Of a stretch of DNA of 64,000 nucleotides, positions 42,061 to 54,400 are shown piece by piece. Under the pieces are notes generated by a model. That model was not told the DNA's origin and ran no database searches. It saw nothing but the letters and a program-made list of their open reading frames with translations. Each line of letters starts with the position of its first letter. Positions within the stretch are counted from its first letter, which is position 1. The position numbers were made by a program, and so were the translations under genes. The stretch is from Callorhinus ursinus (taxonomy: Eukaryota > Chordata > Mammalia > Carnivora > Otariidae): NCBI RefSeq assembly GCF_003265705.1, contig NW_020312894.1, forward strand, positions 8,073,436-8,137,435. The letters are read 5' to 3'.

Positions 42061-43642
42061 ATGGGACGATGTAAACACACACACCACCGCACACGGTATG
42101 GACTTAAAAAATCTGCTCCTTTCTTCTTCCATCCCACCCTCTTTATCTTCCTCAGAACAGCCGGGGTGCGTGCGGGGGGCATCTCCTGAGCCCCAAGCGG
42201 GCTGGCCGGCCACGATGGGGCCCCGTGGGAGGCAGTCTCTAAGGCTGGTACGTGACGGAAGCTGCCCCTCTCCTCTCCATGCTGGAGCATCAGACGTTAT
42301 TTGTCGCCCTGAAACAGGGGGCTCTGCCTTCTGCCTGCAGCCCCTGCGCACGCCTGCCAGCTGCCCGCCAGGAGGGGAGGGGGGAGGGATGAGGCCCTCT
42401 GTTCGGCTGCCCGAGCCTGTGCCCCCAGGGGGTTGGGAAGCCTCCCGTGACCAGGGCAAGGCTGGGGTAGCCCCGCGGGTGGCCTGGTCATACCCGGGCT
42501 GCTCTGGGTCCCCAGAGGCACGTGCTCTGTGGACGTGACCTTTCCCGTGTCTCTTACCTAAGAACCCAGTCCACCGGCCTGGAGCCCACAGAGGGATCCG
42601 TGTGGCAGTTTCCTGCGGCTGTGGCAGGATCAGCCTCAGGTCTCTGTGCCCTGTTGGTCAGGCTAGTCCCCTGGACTCTCCGTGGAAACTCAGCCAGCGG
42701 GGACTTTCCATCTCCCAGGCTGGCTTTTGAACTATGACGTGTCCTTAACGCGTCCACTGTGTGGGTTTCTGACACACAGCCGTGTTTTTCTGCTGCTTCT
42801 CCTCCCTGTGGGACACACATGAAGAGGCATCGTGGACAAACACGAATGAGGTTTGGGTCCCAGCCCTGTCCCTCCCTTAACAGCTGAGTCACCTCTGAAG
42901 AGTCATGGTCTTTCCCGAGCCTCAGGTGTCTCGTGGGTGAGTCAGGGCTGTTAATGTCTGCGGAGGGTGGAGCCTCACGCTGCCCCTGGGCCCAGAGCAA
43001 ATCTTCACGACACGTGAGCCCCTTCTCTGAACGGTGACAGGGCTGCCTGTTTGCGTGTCGTCCTCCTTGGATGGAGGAGGTCAGAGGCAGGAGAGGAAGT
43101 TGGGGCCAGGGGCGGAGTCAGGGAGCCCGGCTGACAGGGACGTGGCTGTGCCCGGGAGGCCCCAGGTGGGCATGGCGACCGGGAGGGGGAAATCGGGATT
43201 GTCTGGAAAACGAGTTCAGTTCAGAGTGGAGAGGACATTGGAGCAGGACGTGAGAGACCGGCCTTCCAGGGCTGGCTCCTCTCCTTCCTTGCTCCCTGGC
43301 CCCACAGAAGGGGCAGCCACTTAACCGGTGCGCCCTTGTCTGTGAAGGGGTGACACGTCTAAGAGCTGCCCTCGGGGCGGGAGCAGGGCAAGGGGAGCCG
43401 TGAGAAGGCGCTGTGTGAGCTTGCAACGCCAGATGCGGGGGTCTTGCTCAGCTGTGTCTCACAGTCAGGGTCTGAGGCCTGTTTGGCTTGGGGTCTGTCA
43501 GAGGTGGGTGAGGACCCCCGCGACAGGAACAAGGGTCCGGGCTGAGCAGGGACATAGGGCTGAAATCCAGCCCACTCTCCGGGCCAAGCTGTGCATCCTG
43601 CTTTGGGGCTGTGTCTGTTCAGAGCTGTGGGCACCTTTTTCT
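42061..43642. other. GC-rich unique sequence, no supported gene
   Basis: CpG dinucleotides are moderately frequent, but there is no dense CpG island. A likely antisense MIR occurs at about 42845-42965. Open frames on both strands are mutually exclusive and unrecognised. Confidence 0.4.
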
Positions 43643-43658
43643 AAATTACCCCAAGGCA

Positions 43659-43852
43659 GGGCGCCTGGGTGGCTCCGTGGGTTAAGCGACTGCCTTCGGC
43701 GCGGGTCGTGATCCTGGAGTCCCGGGATCGAGTCCCGCATCGGGCTCCCTGCTCAGCAGGGAGTCAGCTTCTCCCTCTGACCTTCCTCCCTCTCGTGCTC
43801 TCTACCTCTCATTCTCTCTCGCAAATAAATAAATAAAATCTTTAAAAAAAGA
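43659..43852 (+). mobile_element. SINEC, sense, with 16-bp target-site duplication
   Basis: AAATTACCCCAAGGCA is exact at 43643-43658 and 43853-43868. The head GGGCGCCTGGGTGGCTCCGTGG keeps CpGs in GCGCGGGTCGTG and CCCGGGATCGAG, so this is probably one of the youngest insertions in the window. Confidence 0.97.
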
Positions 43853-44118
43853 AAATTACCCCAAGGCATGTCTGCTCGCCCAGCTGTGCATGCACGGGGC
43901 TGTGTCTTCCCAGAGGGGTATTTTTCCCATGAGCACAGAGGCAGACATGGGTTACCAGTGGCCAGAGGCCTGATCCTCCCCTCCCCCAGTGTCCTGCTCT
44001 GTCATCTCTTCTTCTGCCGTGGAGGTCTGCAGAGGACAGCAGATGTGGGACCTGTGACCGTTCCTAGGCAGTGAATGTAAATCTTACAAAAGCATTCTTT
44101 TTTCTGGTGATCAAACTA

Positions 44119-44441
44119 CAGTGGATCCTTGAACAATGCAGGGGTTGGGAGTGCTGATCCCTTGTGTAGTTGGAAATCCACATACAGCTTTTGACTCTGC
44201 CAAAACTTAACTAATAGCCCACTGTTGACTGGAAGCCTTACTGATAATATAAACAGTTGGTTGACATGTATTTCGTATGTTATATCTATTATATACTGTA
44301 TTTTTATAATAAAGTAAGCTAGAGAAGAGAAAATGTTACTGAGAAAATCATAAGAAAGAAAACATTCATAGTACTGCACTATATCAAAAAAATCCACATA
44401 CGATTGGACCCACGCAGTTCAAACCTGTGTTGTGTCAACTA
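44119..44441 (+). repeat. Tigger-type nonautonomous DNA transposon
   Basis: It starts after TA with CAGTGGATCCTTGAACAATGCAGG and ends with GTTCAAACCTGTGTTGTGTCAACT before TA, a decayed inverted-repeat pair. The interior has CTTAACTAATAGCCCACTGTTGAC, GTTATATCTATTATATACTG and AATAAAGTAAGCTAGAGAA, as in the TcMar-Tigger family. Confidence 0.8.
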
Positions 44442-44625
44442 TAATACATGTTGTAGAAAATTACGAAAGCACAGGAAGTATAAAGAAGGAAGTGAAAATG
44501 ATGCATAGTCCTGTCCTCACCTAGAATACTCCAAAATGTTCAAAAGTGGTTTCTTTTAATTTTTTCTCTACATATTTGAATATTGGAATCATATTGCCTG
44601 TGGTTTTCGGTTCTACTTTTTTTTT

Positions 44626-44818
44626 TAATTTTACTTATTGATTTGAGAGAGAGAGCGCACACATGCATGCACCAGCAACGGGGGAAGGGTAGAGGGAGGA
44701 GGAGGAAGCAGACTCCCTGCTGAGCCGGGAGCCTGATGTGGGGCTTGATCCTGGGATGCCGGGATCACGACCTGAGCCCAAGGCAGACGCTTCACTGACT
44801 GAGCCACCCAGGTACCCC
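44626..44818 (-). mobile_element. SINEC, antisense
   Basis: Flanks GGTTCTACTTTTTTTT (about 44609) and TGTTCTGCTTTTTTTT (about 44821) are the target duplication. The end GAGCCACCCAGGTACCCC is the antisense head. Confidence 0.93.
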
Positions 44819-44985
44819 TGTGTTCTGCTTTTTTTTAAGTTAATATTTCATCACAAACGTTTTCTCATGTACATAAATATTCTTCTATGTCATGTTTTAG
44901 TGATTGCATAATACTCTGTCATATGAACGTGTTGAAATCGAATCAGCTGGACCAGATGGGTTCCAATTGTATACTATTTTATTTT

Positions 44986-45198
44986 ATTTTAATTTTTAAG
45001 ATTTTATTTATTTATTTATTTATTTATTTAGAGAAAGGTGGGGGGGCCGAGGGAGAGGGAGGGGGAGCCTCCCCTGCAGACTCCGTGCTGAGCAAGGAGC
45101 CCAGCTGACATGGGGTTCTATCTCATGACCCTGAGATCATGACATGAGCCGAAATCAAGACTTGGATGCTTAACCAACTGAGCCACTCAGGGACCTCT
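44986..45198 (-). mobile_element. SINEC, antisense, first of three serial insertions
   Basis: Left flank CAATTGTATACTATTTTATT (44964-44983) is repeated, diverged, to the right as CAGTTGTACACCGTTTTATT (45199-45218). It has an expanded TTTA tail and the head end GAGCCACTCAGGGACCTCT. Confidence 0.93.
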
Positions 45199-45227
45199 CA
45201 GTTGTACACCGTTTTATTTCATTATTT

Positions 45228-45416
45228 TATTTCTTTTTTAAAAAAGATTTTATTTGTCATAGAGAGAGAGAAAGCACAAGCAGGGTGCTGCAGGCAGAGG
45301 GAGAAGCAGACTCCTTGCTGAGCAAGGAGCCCGATGTGGGACTCGATCCCAGGACCCCGGGATCATGACCTGAGCTGAAGGCAGACGCTTCACCAACTGA
45401 GCCACCCAGGTGTCCC
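45228..45416 (-). mobile_element. SINEC, antisense, second of three serial insertions
   Basis: Lies between the target copies at 45199-45218 and 45417-45436 (CAACTGTACACCATTTTATT). It has the head end GAGCCACCCAGGTGTCC and its own sequence differences from its neighbours, so it is not a simple tandem copy. Confidence 0.93.
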
Positions 45417-45440
45417 AACTGTACACCATTTTATTTTATT

Positions 45441-45610
45441 TTATTTTTTAAAGATTTTATTTATTTTTGACAGAGAGAGAGCAAGCACGAGCAGGGGAAG
45501 CAGCAGGCAGAGAGAGAGGGAGAAGCCGATGTGGGGCTCGATCCCAGGACCCTGGGGTCATGACCTGAGCCCAGGGCAGACGCCTCACCGACTGAGCCAC
45601 CCAGGTGCCC
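45441..45610 (-). mobile_element. SINEC, antisense, third of three serial insertions
   Basis: Lies between target copies at 45417-45436 and 45611-45625 (CTGTGCACCGTTTTA). It has the head end GAGCCACCCAGGTGCCC. The arm between GGGAGAAGCC and GATGTGGGG is slightly shortened. Confidence 0.93.
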
Positions 45611-45759
45611 CTGTGCACCGTTTTAAACAGTGGTGTTGGCTGTACAACTTCGTACTTGTTTGATTATTAATTTAAGGATAACTTCCAGTAAGTGGAGTTA
45701 TAGGGCTCAAAGGTATGTAGGCAACCTGTAAATTGGCCGTCAGTAAATCCCACTCCCAA

Positions 45760-46258
45760 CATTCCTATGCTTGTATAACACCCTTCCCTTGAGTGTGGAC
45801 TGAGACTAGGGACTTGGTTCTAATGAATAGAATACAGCGAAGGTAAAGGGATGTTGTTTTCAAGATTCACGTACAGAAAGACTGTGATCCGTCCTACCCA
45901 TGCTCCTTGTTTGTTTGCTTTGGGCAAAGCAGGCTGCCCTGTTGTGAGGCCTCACCACAGGGTGAGGAACTGAAGGCCAAAGAGCCAGTGAGGAACTGAG
46001 ACCCTTGGCCCCATGTCTGATGAGGAAATGAATCCTTCCCACCACCAGGCAAGTGAGCTTGGAAGAGGATTCTCCTGCAGCTGAGCTTTCAGATGGGCCT
46101 GGGTCTTGGCTGACACCTTCCCTGGGACCGTGGGGCACAGGCGCCTATCCAAGCCGTGGCTGGACTCCTGACCGCAGGAGCTGTGAGATAATGTTTGCTG
46201 TTTGAGGCTGCTAAGTCTCAGGATGATTTGTTACAGAGCAGTAGATAACTAATACAAA
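45760..46258 (+). repeat. MaLR/ERVL-type solo LTR
   Basis: CCCTTGAGTGTGGACTGAGAC, TTCTAATGAATAGAATACAG, GGCTGCCCTGTTGTGAGG, GAGCTGTGAGATAAT, and GATGATTTGTTACAGAGCAGTAGATAACTAATAC give the family order shared with the copies at 12.9 and 60-61 kb. Confidence 0.75.
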
Positions 46259-46599
46259 GGGTATGCACATCCCTTTTGATGTGTACTTCCATCGTGCCTT
46301 CCAGGAAAATTACTTCAATTCCCACCCACCACCCTAGCAGAAAGGAGTGCTAACAAATTCACTTTCAGCAGGGGACACTGCTGATGGCCAAGGCCACTGA
46401 CTGTACCCATTTTTCTGAATAACCTCTGTCTCTAGAGAAGCCAGTCCAGGGAGTGTGGACAGTTTCCTGACAGCCAGCCTACTCTCAGGGAACCATGTCA
46501 GCTCATGTGTCCTGACATCTTACCAGAGATTCTGGCAGGCTTGGTAAAGGTAAGGAGGTCAAGTGGGGCACCTTTTCAGTCTAATGGACTTCCAGGGCA

Positions 46600-46800
46600 T
46601 CTGTGCACATCCCACCAAGCCATTTATTTGTCTCCATGGTACATGGCTTTTATTTTAATTGCAAGAGAAGACAGTTTGTTTCTTCGGATTGAATTGATGT
46701 GTCCACATTTTGAATTCCTTTCAGAGCCCAGTGTATTTCTTACAGGCTCAATAATTTTCAAATTTAATGAACATTAAGGAAATTCCATGACCTTCCAGAA
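46600..46800. other. Repeat-free block, candidate conserved noncoding element
   Basis: Sequence such as CATTTATTTGTCTCCATGG, TTTTAATTGCAAGAG and CAATAATTTTCAAATTTAATG is AT-rich, complex and repeat-free. Flanking 46259-46599 has no recognised feature. Confidence 0.25.
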
Positions 46801-47049
46801 ACAAACTGTCCCCTTTGGTGAAGAACAGAAAGAATGCGTACCCTAGCTGGGTGCCTCTGTCCCTTCCTCACTCCCCTTCCTCTGCTGTGACATCCTATAG
46901 GGACACAAGCAGCCCCTGGCTCCCCCCCCCCCCACCATGCCTCCGGGAAGGGGAGACCCCTGGGGGCCAGACTGCTCTGAAGGGAATAAATGGTGGCCTC
47001 CAGGCTCAGTCCCTTCCTCGGAGGAACCCGGTGTCCTTCTCACTGGCCG

Positions 47050-47340
47050 GGCTGTGGGGAGGATTAATGGTACTCTGCAAGGCTCTAATGGATCCATAAT
47101 CGGTTTGCTTCATTAAGGTCTGCTGCCTGCGGAAGTTAATTGTGCACTTAGAGATGCGATAAATGTAGCTGTGCTGTGGGGCTCAGAAATCGGGAGATCT
47201 CTTGTGTAGACATCTAGGCTGTCCTGAGAGCCTGACCCATCCTTATAAACCAGAAACTTGGCCATGAGAAGCAAATTAATATTATGTTCTTCATTCATCA
47301 GCATGTCTGAAGGCTTTAAGGAAATGGCTCCTAATCTTTT
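47050..47340. other. Repeat-free block, candidate conserved noncoding element
   Basis: Includes GAGGATTAATGGTAC, CATAATCGGTTTGC, GAAGTTAATTGTGCAC and GCGATAAATGTAGC, a cluster of homeodomain-like and GATA-like motifs in a repeat-free setting. Regulatory function is an inference only. Confidence 0.3.
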
Positions 47341-48224
47341 CTGGGTCATGGAGCCCACTGAGACTTTAAAAGCTGCACATATCTCCACTTGCACACTGTT
47401 TTTTATTGGGAGGGGGAAGGGTGGGTATTGCAGGATGTTCATGGATTGACTACCCCCCGCCCCACCCCCACGGGACAGCTTTAAGTTGAACCTTTTGTGT
47501 ATTCACTCATTTATTGATTCTCTAATTTATTTAATATATTTTTATTGAGCACCTACTACGTGCCAGGGAGATTATTTTTCTTTTGCCAAGATTTGAGCCA
47601 GCCCTAAAGCAAGAAGAAACATCTTTTGAGGATGCAGCACCTATAACTGTATGTTTGTTTTCTCTTCCTCTCTAGGTGAAGCCAAGGAGTGAAGGATGGG
47701 GGTAGATGTTAGTGAACACTTTTATCCCTTCAAACCGTTGTACCTTGGCTGCAGGAGAGGAGTCATTACTAGGGGCATGAGTTCACTCTGAGGCCAAGAG
47801 ACATGGAGACATCTCAGGGCATTTGAAGTATCTTCCTTCTATTATGAAGCAATATATACTTATTCCAATCTAAATTCTATGTCTCCAAGTTCCACCAGCC
47901 CACAAGAATGTTAGAATAGCTCCCTGATGCTGCCCTGGCAGAAAGGGTCACCTCCTTTCTCCACTTGGACCAAAGGATTAAAACAGAACAAGTTCTGTGA
48001 TGGTTCTTCCAGGTTCAGGCTTTTCAGGTTGAAGAGTCCTGTTCTGACTGCTATGAACTTGCTCTTATAAAATCTCAATCTGTCATGTCCTAGGAGCCTG
48101 CCCATCATCATCTTACATCACCACTATGGTACTTCAAGGCAGAACTCAGCAAAAATGAAGGCCGTGGAGCTGGAGGTGAATGTCTACTAGAGCAACGATG
48201 GATAAAAGTAAATACACTGGGGAC
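47341..48224. other. No supported gene; L1M/L2-like trace
   Basis: A TTTTTATTGAGCACCTACTACGTGCCAGG segment at about 47538-47567 is the start of an old L1M/L2-like 3' piece. Nothing else is recognised. Confidence 0.4.
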
Positions 48225-49375
48225 TTCCATTTCTGGTCAAAATGGAGTCACCCACAACCAATAATTACATCAAATAAATTCTAGCAAATATTTAAGGAAA
48301 AATTTATACCAATTCTACACAAGCTCTCTCAGGAAATTGAAGAGGAGGGCATACTTTTCAACTCTTTCTATGATGCCAGTATTACCCTCATACCAAACCA
48401 AACAAAGATATTGGAAGAAAAGAAAACCATAGACCAATCCTCCTCATACATACAAAATCTTTTAACAACACTTTATTGAATTAATTCCAACAATGTATTA
48501 AAAATGATTATTTTTATTTATTTATTATTTATAAACAATGTATTAAAAATGATATATACCATGACCTAAAGTAGTTTATCCCAGAAATGCAAGGTTTTTA
48601 AAAATTGAAAATCTGCAATCATAATTCATTCTTTTTTTTTAAAGATCTATCCGTTTATTTGAGAGAGAGAGAGAGAGAGAGAGAGTGGGGGGAGGGGCTG
48701 AGGGAAAGGGTGAGAGAGAATGCCAAGCAGACTCCCCACCGAGCGCAGAACCCAGTGTGGAGCTCGATCTCATGACCCTGAGATCACGACCTGAGCTGAG
48801 ATCAAGAGCTGGATGCTCAGTCAATTAAGCTGCCCCAGGTGCCCCTGCAATTCATCCTATTAATAGATTAAGTAAATGGATTAAGAAAAAACATAGTCCA
48901 AGATCCTGTATTCCTGATTAAAACTCTCAGAAATCTAGGAAAGAAGGAAATTTCCTCACCCAACAAAGCCACCTATGGTAAATCCACTGCTGACATCATA
49001 TTCAATGGTGAAGGAGAAAATGTTGCCTTCTAATTTCTAGAACAAATCAAGGACTTTCACTCTCACCACTTCCATTTGACACTGCAGCCGGTAAGTAGTT
49101 AGTTCTAGCCAGTGCAATAAAGCAAGAAAAAGAATAAATGGCATCCTGATCGGAAAGGAAGCTAAATGGTGTTCTTTCTTACGCAGCACCCTTGTGTCTG
49201 TGGAAAGTCTTATGGAGTGTACAAAAAAAGCTAAAAGTTGTGTTTAGTAAGGTTACAGGATATAAGATCAATACATATAAATCTTTTATTTCTATGTACT
49301 AGAAATAAACAAATGGAAATTGAACTTTAAAAGTTTCCATTTACAATACAATTAAAATGTGAAACATTTAGGGGC
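48225..49375 (+). repeat. L1 ORF2 relic (reverse-transcriptase region), split by a SINEC
   Basis: The translated remnants follow the L1 ORF2 reverse-transcriptase order: a decayed NSFYDASITLIP-like segment near 48365, a RPI/QIGFIPGMQG-like region near 48545-48600 (TTATCCCAGAAATGCAAGG), then after the SINEC an AEKAFDK-side region, and a GCCCTCTTTCTT-like ADD region near 49165-49310. Stops and frameshifts are numerous. It is a dead fragment, sense orientation. Confidence 0.75.
48632..48846 (-). mobile_element. SINEC, antisense, inserted in the L1 relic
   Basis: Has a long (GA)n run, GAGCTCGATCTCATGACC and a decayed head end AAGCTGCCCCAGGTGCCCC. Flanking AATTCATTC and AATTCATCC sequences are a probable target duplication. 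Confidence 0.9.
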
Positions 49376-49860
49376 TGTATTAGCTTCTTATTGCTGGTGT
49401 AACAAATTACCACAAACTAACTTAGTGCTTTAACACAAGACAAACTTGTTGTCTCGTTAAGTTATATAGCTTAGAAGTTCAAAATTGGCCTCAGTGGGCT
49501 AAAATCAGGGTATCACTGGGGCTGCATTCTTTCTGGAAGCTCTAGAGAAGAATCCATTTTCTTATCTTTCCAGCTTGTAGAGGTGGCTCAATTCCTTGGC
49601 TATTGGCCTACTGTATAGTGACCTCTGCTCCTATCTTCACATTTCTGTATTACCTCTTAGAAGGATCCCTGTGATCACACTGGGCCCATGTGAATAATAC
49701 AGGATATCTCCCCATCACAACATCCTTAACTAAAATCACAGTTGGAGAATCCCATTTACCATGTAAGGTAAAATATTCACAGGTTTCAAAGATTAGGCCA
49801 TGGGCATCTTTGGCGGCCATTATTTTGCCTTCCACAATCTGCTCTTTGACCCGCCCAAAG
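49376..49860 (-). repeat. MLT1-type LTR, antisense, near full length
   Basis: Starts CTGTATTAGCTTCTTATTGCTGGTGTAACAAATTACCACAAAC, then CAGTGGGCTAAAATCAGGGTATCACTGGGGCTGCATTC, then CACTGGGCCCATGTGAATAATACAGGATA, and ends GGCGGCCATTATTTTGCCTTCCACA. This is the complete MLT1 order in reverse complement. Confidence 0.92.
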
Positions 49861-49979
49861 ATTCACATTCCAACCTCTGGGCTTCGAGCTCTGTTCAGAG
49901 TCATTCTTCCTTTTTCATGAAGGACAGCATGTGTTTGAAGCTGGGTACGGTTTTCCCCCATTATACTGTTAGAAAGTTT

Positions 49980-50010
49980 GTGTTGCGCCATTTTGTGTTG
50001 CGCCATTTTG
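49980..50010. repeat. 15-bp direct repeat (two units)
   Basis: TGTTGCGCCATTTTG occurs twice in a row and is followed by TGTTTATG. It is a small local duplication in otherwise unique sequence (49861-51100). Confidence 0.85.
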
Positions 50011-51109
50011 TGTTTATGAAAGACCACATCAGTACCTGTTTTGCTAACCAAAAGAAATCTGAAGAGGACTTTCCTTTTTATGAAATGGTAATTGCTTCTT
50101 TGCTTTGCCTTTGGCTTATGAAAGGTGTCATAGGAACACCCCACTTTCAGATAGTGGGGGAGACCTGGAGGGATTAGCACCCCCAGGAGAGTCACATCCA
50201 GTGTCTAGCCCCACCTTCCCTTCTACTTCCAGAGACAGTTGTTACCCCCCTGTTTAGGAATCTTTTGAGGGTTCTGAGGTGTAAAATTGGTTCTTCTTGT
50301 CTTTTTCCCTCGTGGGCATAGGATTCAGAACTTGGGATCTGCTAAGTTACTTACTATTCATCCATTTGCTTTCTGGCTTCTAAAATTTGTGGCTGCCTTC
50401 TCTTCTCCCTTTAAAGAGTGAGAACAAGTAAATATGTGTATTTCATTTGCTGCCTCATCTCTGATATGTCTCTACTCCCTTCTGAGCAATTATCCCTCCA
50501 GTGTTTGGAAAGAGCTCTTGACTGTAAATAGTCAGAGGCAGGAGGACAGGAAGGAGAGGGGAGGGGAGGGGTGGTGGAGGGTCTTGCAAACCTTGGGAGA
50601 GAAGCAAGCAGTAGATGAGCCCACTGGTTCATGAGGTGAGGAGAGCTGAGGGTCCCCCATATTCTAATGTGGCTCTCCCAGGGATCAGTAAGCACAGCTG
50701 GGCTGGGCTGAGAGGTGAAGTTACCGGAGTTTCTTTCCTCACAGATCTCCAGTTTACTCTAGGTCTCCAGCACTGGAGTGACCCTAGGAGAGGGAGTTAG
50801 TCTTGCTCTCCCCCACAACAGAGTCTTCTCTGGACGGGACAGTCCTGGGTCCTTCAGCTACCACTGGTCCTCTTGCCATCATCTTGCTGTCCCAACCCAA
50901 CCACATTCAGAATGGCGTTTCCAGGCCAGCCTCAGGCTTCGCTCACTGCTTGTATACCCACAGCAGACATGTAAGATGCAGCCTCCTCCTTCCGCCTGAT
51001 GTATTGTGCATGCCCACGTGGGGCCCACCATGCATCTACTCTGGCCTCAAAGCTTTTCAAGGTCCAGGAACCACCCATTACATTTGCAGCTGACCTGACA
51101 AACCAGTCT

Positions 51110-51445
51110 TAGCTCCCTTATGATTCCCTACCTCCAACAGAGAGGATGGAGAATCTCCATCTACTTTCCCAGCTTCCCTTGCTGCTTGGGCTGGTGTGTT
51201 GCTCCCTTTCCTCTTTCTTTGGGTGTGCCATTGGTTTCTGGGCCTACAAGAGCCTTCTTGTAACTAATGAGCAGGAGGCTAAGAAGCCATGATGGTTGAG
51301 CCACTGAACCAGTGTCAGGGGCCACCTCCCTTCAGATTTCTTGTTAGTGTGAGGAAGTAAATCCTTGTGTTTTTAAGCCGCTATCAGTCAGACTTTCTGT
51401 TATTTGCAGCTAGACCATCCCTAAGAGGTAGACTGCCTTGTAGAT
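51110..51445 (+). repeat. ERVL-like solo LTR
   Basis: CCAGCTTCCCTTGCTGCTTGGG, GGTTGAGCCACTGAACCAGTG, TTCTTGTTAGTGTGAGGAAGTAAATCC, and GCCGCTATCAGTCAGACTTTCTGTTATTTGCAGC match a common mammalian LTR 3' half. Family name is uncertain. Confidence 0.55.
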
Positions 51446-54400
51446 GTGGGTCTTAACTAGCAATTCCTGGATGATCCCCTTCCCCAAGATGAAACCCACT
51501 TGTTCTTCTAGGCTCCCGGGGATGCTCTGACCAGCATGGTTCCTGTGTCAGCCTGCTCTCACAGCCCCCAGGGACTCCTGGGCCTGCCCTAGTGGGAACG
51601 GTGTAGACATAGTTGATTCCTGTCCCCAGGAGCGACCTGGCAGGGGCAGGTTAGCTAGCCAGTCATTCAAGAACAACGCAGGGAGTTGCACTTGCTCATC
51701 ATCGTCCATGCTCACAGCCTGAGTTTCCAGAAACAAATAGAAGGCTCTTGTGGGCCACAAATGAGGCCCCTGGCCAGGAGGACACATAGGCCACAGTGGG
51801 TCAGAGGTGGGAGGTCTGCATGATGGTGGGCAGGCAGGGTTTTGGCATTCCTGCTTGTAGCTCCCAGGCAGGCTGGGGCTCTCACTGGTCTGAGATGGAA
51901 GGGGCAGGAATACCAGCCTGCAGCACATTTCCTGGAAATCATAGACTCCTCTGTGCTTCCAGGGCTGACTGTGAGGCAGCCTTGGAAAAGGCCCTGGGAG
52001 ACCAGGGGCCCAGGCCCCACCTTGCCTGTGCCCAGCCCCCGGTGGGGCAGCCTCCCAGGCGGGGGTCCCCCTGGGTGAGGCTGCTAGTGGAGCACACCCC
52101 CAGGAGCAGGTGATGTGTCATGAGCGGGGGTGTTTAAGATGTCCTGGGCCCTCTGGGCTGTGGGGAAGCTGGACTGGAGCATTGCTTAGTGACAGCCTGT
52201 CCTGCAGCCCGTCCCTGTGCGGGGGGTGGAATATTGTCCTCTGTGGGGACACCCCAGCCCTGGCATCTCTTTGTGCCTCAGCAGAGAAGGCATGCTGGGG
52301 CATGTTTGGGCGGAGGGTCGGGGGCGCCAGCAGTGCATTCAAGGCTTCTACGTCTTAATTTCTCCTGTTAGGCAGGTGGTGGGTGCAGGTGGTGGGGGCC
52401 TCAGAGATGAAATGTTGCACAGGGAATGGGGGGATGATTCGCATGCTGTTGGATAGGTAGCACCAACAGGCCTGCAGACTGGGTGTGGTAACGTGCAGGG
52501 CGGGGTGGGGCGGGGTAGGAGAACGCTGTCTGTATTTCTGTCTGTGCAGCTGGGGAGATGGTGGTGGCCTTCCCTGAGCTGGGGACACCTGAGGAGGAGA
52601 GGGTTTGAGGCCGGAAAAACAAGATTTATTCTGGACATGTTGGATTCGCCATCTGTCTCCAGCCCTCTATCCTCCTGGGGTCACAGGTTGGGGAAGAGAT
52701 CGCAGAGCTGGGCTGGCTTCTGGAGGTTTGCTCTGGGCCCCGGATTTTCATCCTCGGACAAAGGGAGGCCAGGACTTGCCTCCCTGACTTGCCTTTCTCC
52801 CGAAAGGACTTGCTGTCCGAGCACCAGCCAGCTGGAGGCGCCTGTTAACCTCCACCTCTGGCCACCCTCAGGTCAGTAACAAATGCAGACAAATAGCCTG
52901 TCAAGGGATCAGGTGTTTCTTTGTTCCTTCGAGTACTGCTCTGGATGCGACATCTGGAGGTACCTGGCTTTCTGTGCCAGGGCCTTTGTTATCAGAGTGA
53001 AACTTCTGACCTGATTCTGCCCCAAGAAGACAGAATCCTTAGAGGAACCTTGATAACATCCAATCAAATGCCTGGATCATCGGCAGGAAATATGTGTTTT
53101 AGAACTAGCAGATGTCCTTGGGAAACAGTTTGTCGTGATCACATAAGTCAGGGAAACTCTGGGCTCCACATGATGGACAGGACTCTGCCCTGCAGGACTC
53201 CTCAGGGCCTTTAGTAAGTGCCAAGCCAGTCCCCACGAGGGGGCTCCCGTGTGCCAGGCTTCCCAAGGGTCCTGAACCAACAAATATCTCCGTGGGACAC
53301 CCACCTCCGTCTTCCAGACCTGCTGTTCTGGGGTCATGGTTCAGGGAACTATGGTCAGAGCTGGGCTGCCTCTGGGGTCCTCCCCGAACCCCTCAGGTTT
53401 TCACTGGACACACTGAGGCCTGGAGAGAGCAGGGGATTGCTCAGCACAGCCAGCAGGGGACTCTGGCCTCTGGCCCCCTGGCCGGGATCTCTTCCCTTGT
53501 GCAGGCCTCCTGCTTTCTGCCCAGGGACACAAGAGTTCCACTTTCTTGGGTCCCCGCAGGGGCCTACTGTTTCTTTCCAATAGAGCCTTCTGGAAGGGGT
53601 TTGGGAGGGTGACTGCGAGTTGGTTGCCCCCATCGGTGTCCAGGCATCTCATGTGGACGTGTGTGAACATGCCCTTCCCTCCCCCGGCGTCCGAGAGAGC
53701 CGTGTCTGAGCATGGAGTTGGACTCTGGGTAAAAAAGCAATTACAGCTCTGAGACTCAGGTGAAGTGGGAATGTCTGGCTGGGTGACAGCAGGAACAGCA
53801 GTTCTGTGGGCCCAGAGACAGGGCCAGCTTTGGCTTCTCTGATCCTCCCAGTGGGCTCTGCAGACAGGACCATGGAGGGCTGCCCGTGCTGTGGGCACCG
53901 CGGGTGCCAGGGGCCCAGGGCGGCTGTGCTTGGCTGAGGCGCAGCTCAGGACAGGCAGGGAGGGGCCCAGGTGTCAGGAAACTCAGTTTATATCGTAGTT
54001 TCACCGTGTGACCCTTCTGGAAGGGACTTCATGTCTCCGTGCACAAAACAAGTGCTTCCTTAATTCATCCTGCAGACATTTATCGGGGCTCTACTCCATA
54101 CCAGGCCTCGCGTGGGCCCCTGGATGTGGGAGAGGGACGGTGCCTTAGCTTGTGTTCTCAGCATGCAAGAGCCGAGATGGGGGCCTGGTTGCCAGTAAGC
54201 TCCCTGGGAGCTGGCCCCAGGAAGCAGGGATGAGGGGCGGGGGCGGGAGAACAGAACAGGAGGAAGCACTAACACAAAGATCCTGGAGAACCCTGAATCC
54301 GCTGGGGCCTCCAGCCATAAGGAGGACTGTCCATAGGAAAGATGGAGGCAGGCCCAGTCCACCCACTGGTTCAGCCCCCACGGCCTGGGCTTTGACCTGG

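Noticed and set aside
42061..43642. Possible CpG island and promoter
   Set aside because: CpGs are scattered, not dense, and no exon or transcription start motif accompanies them.
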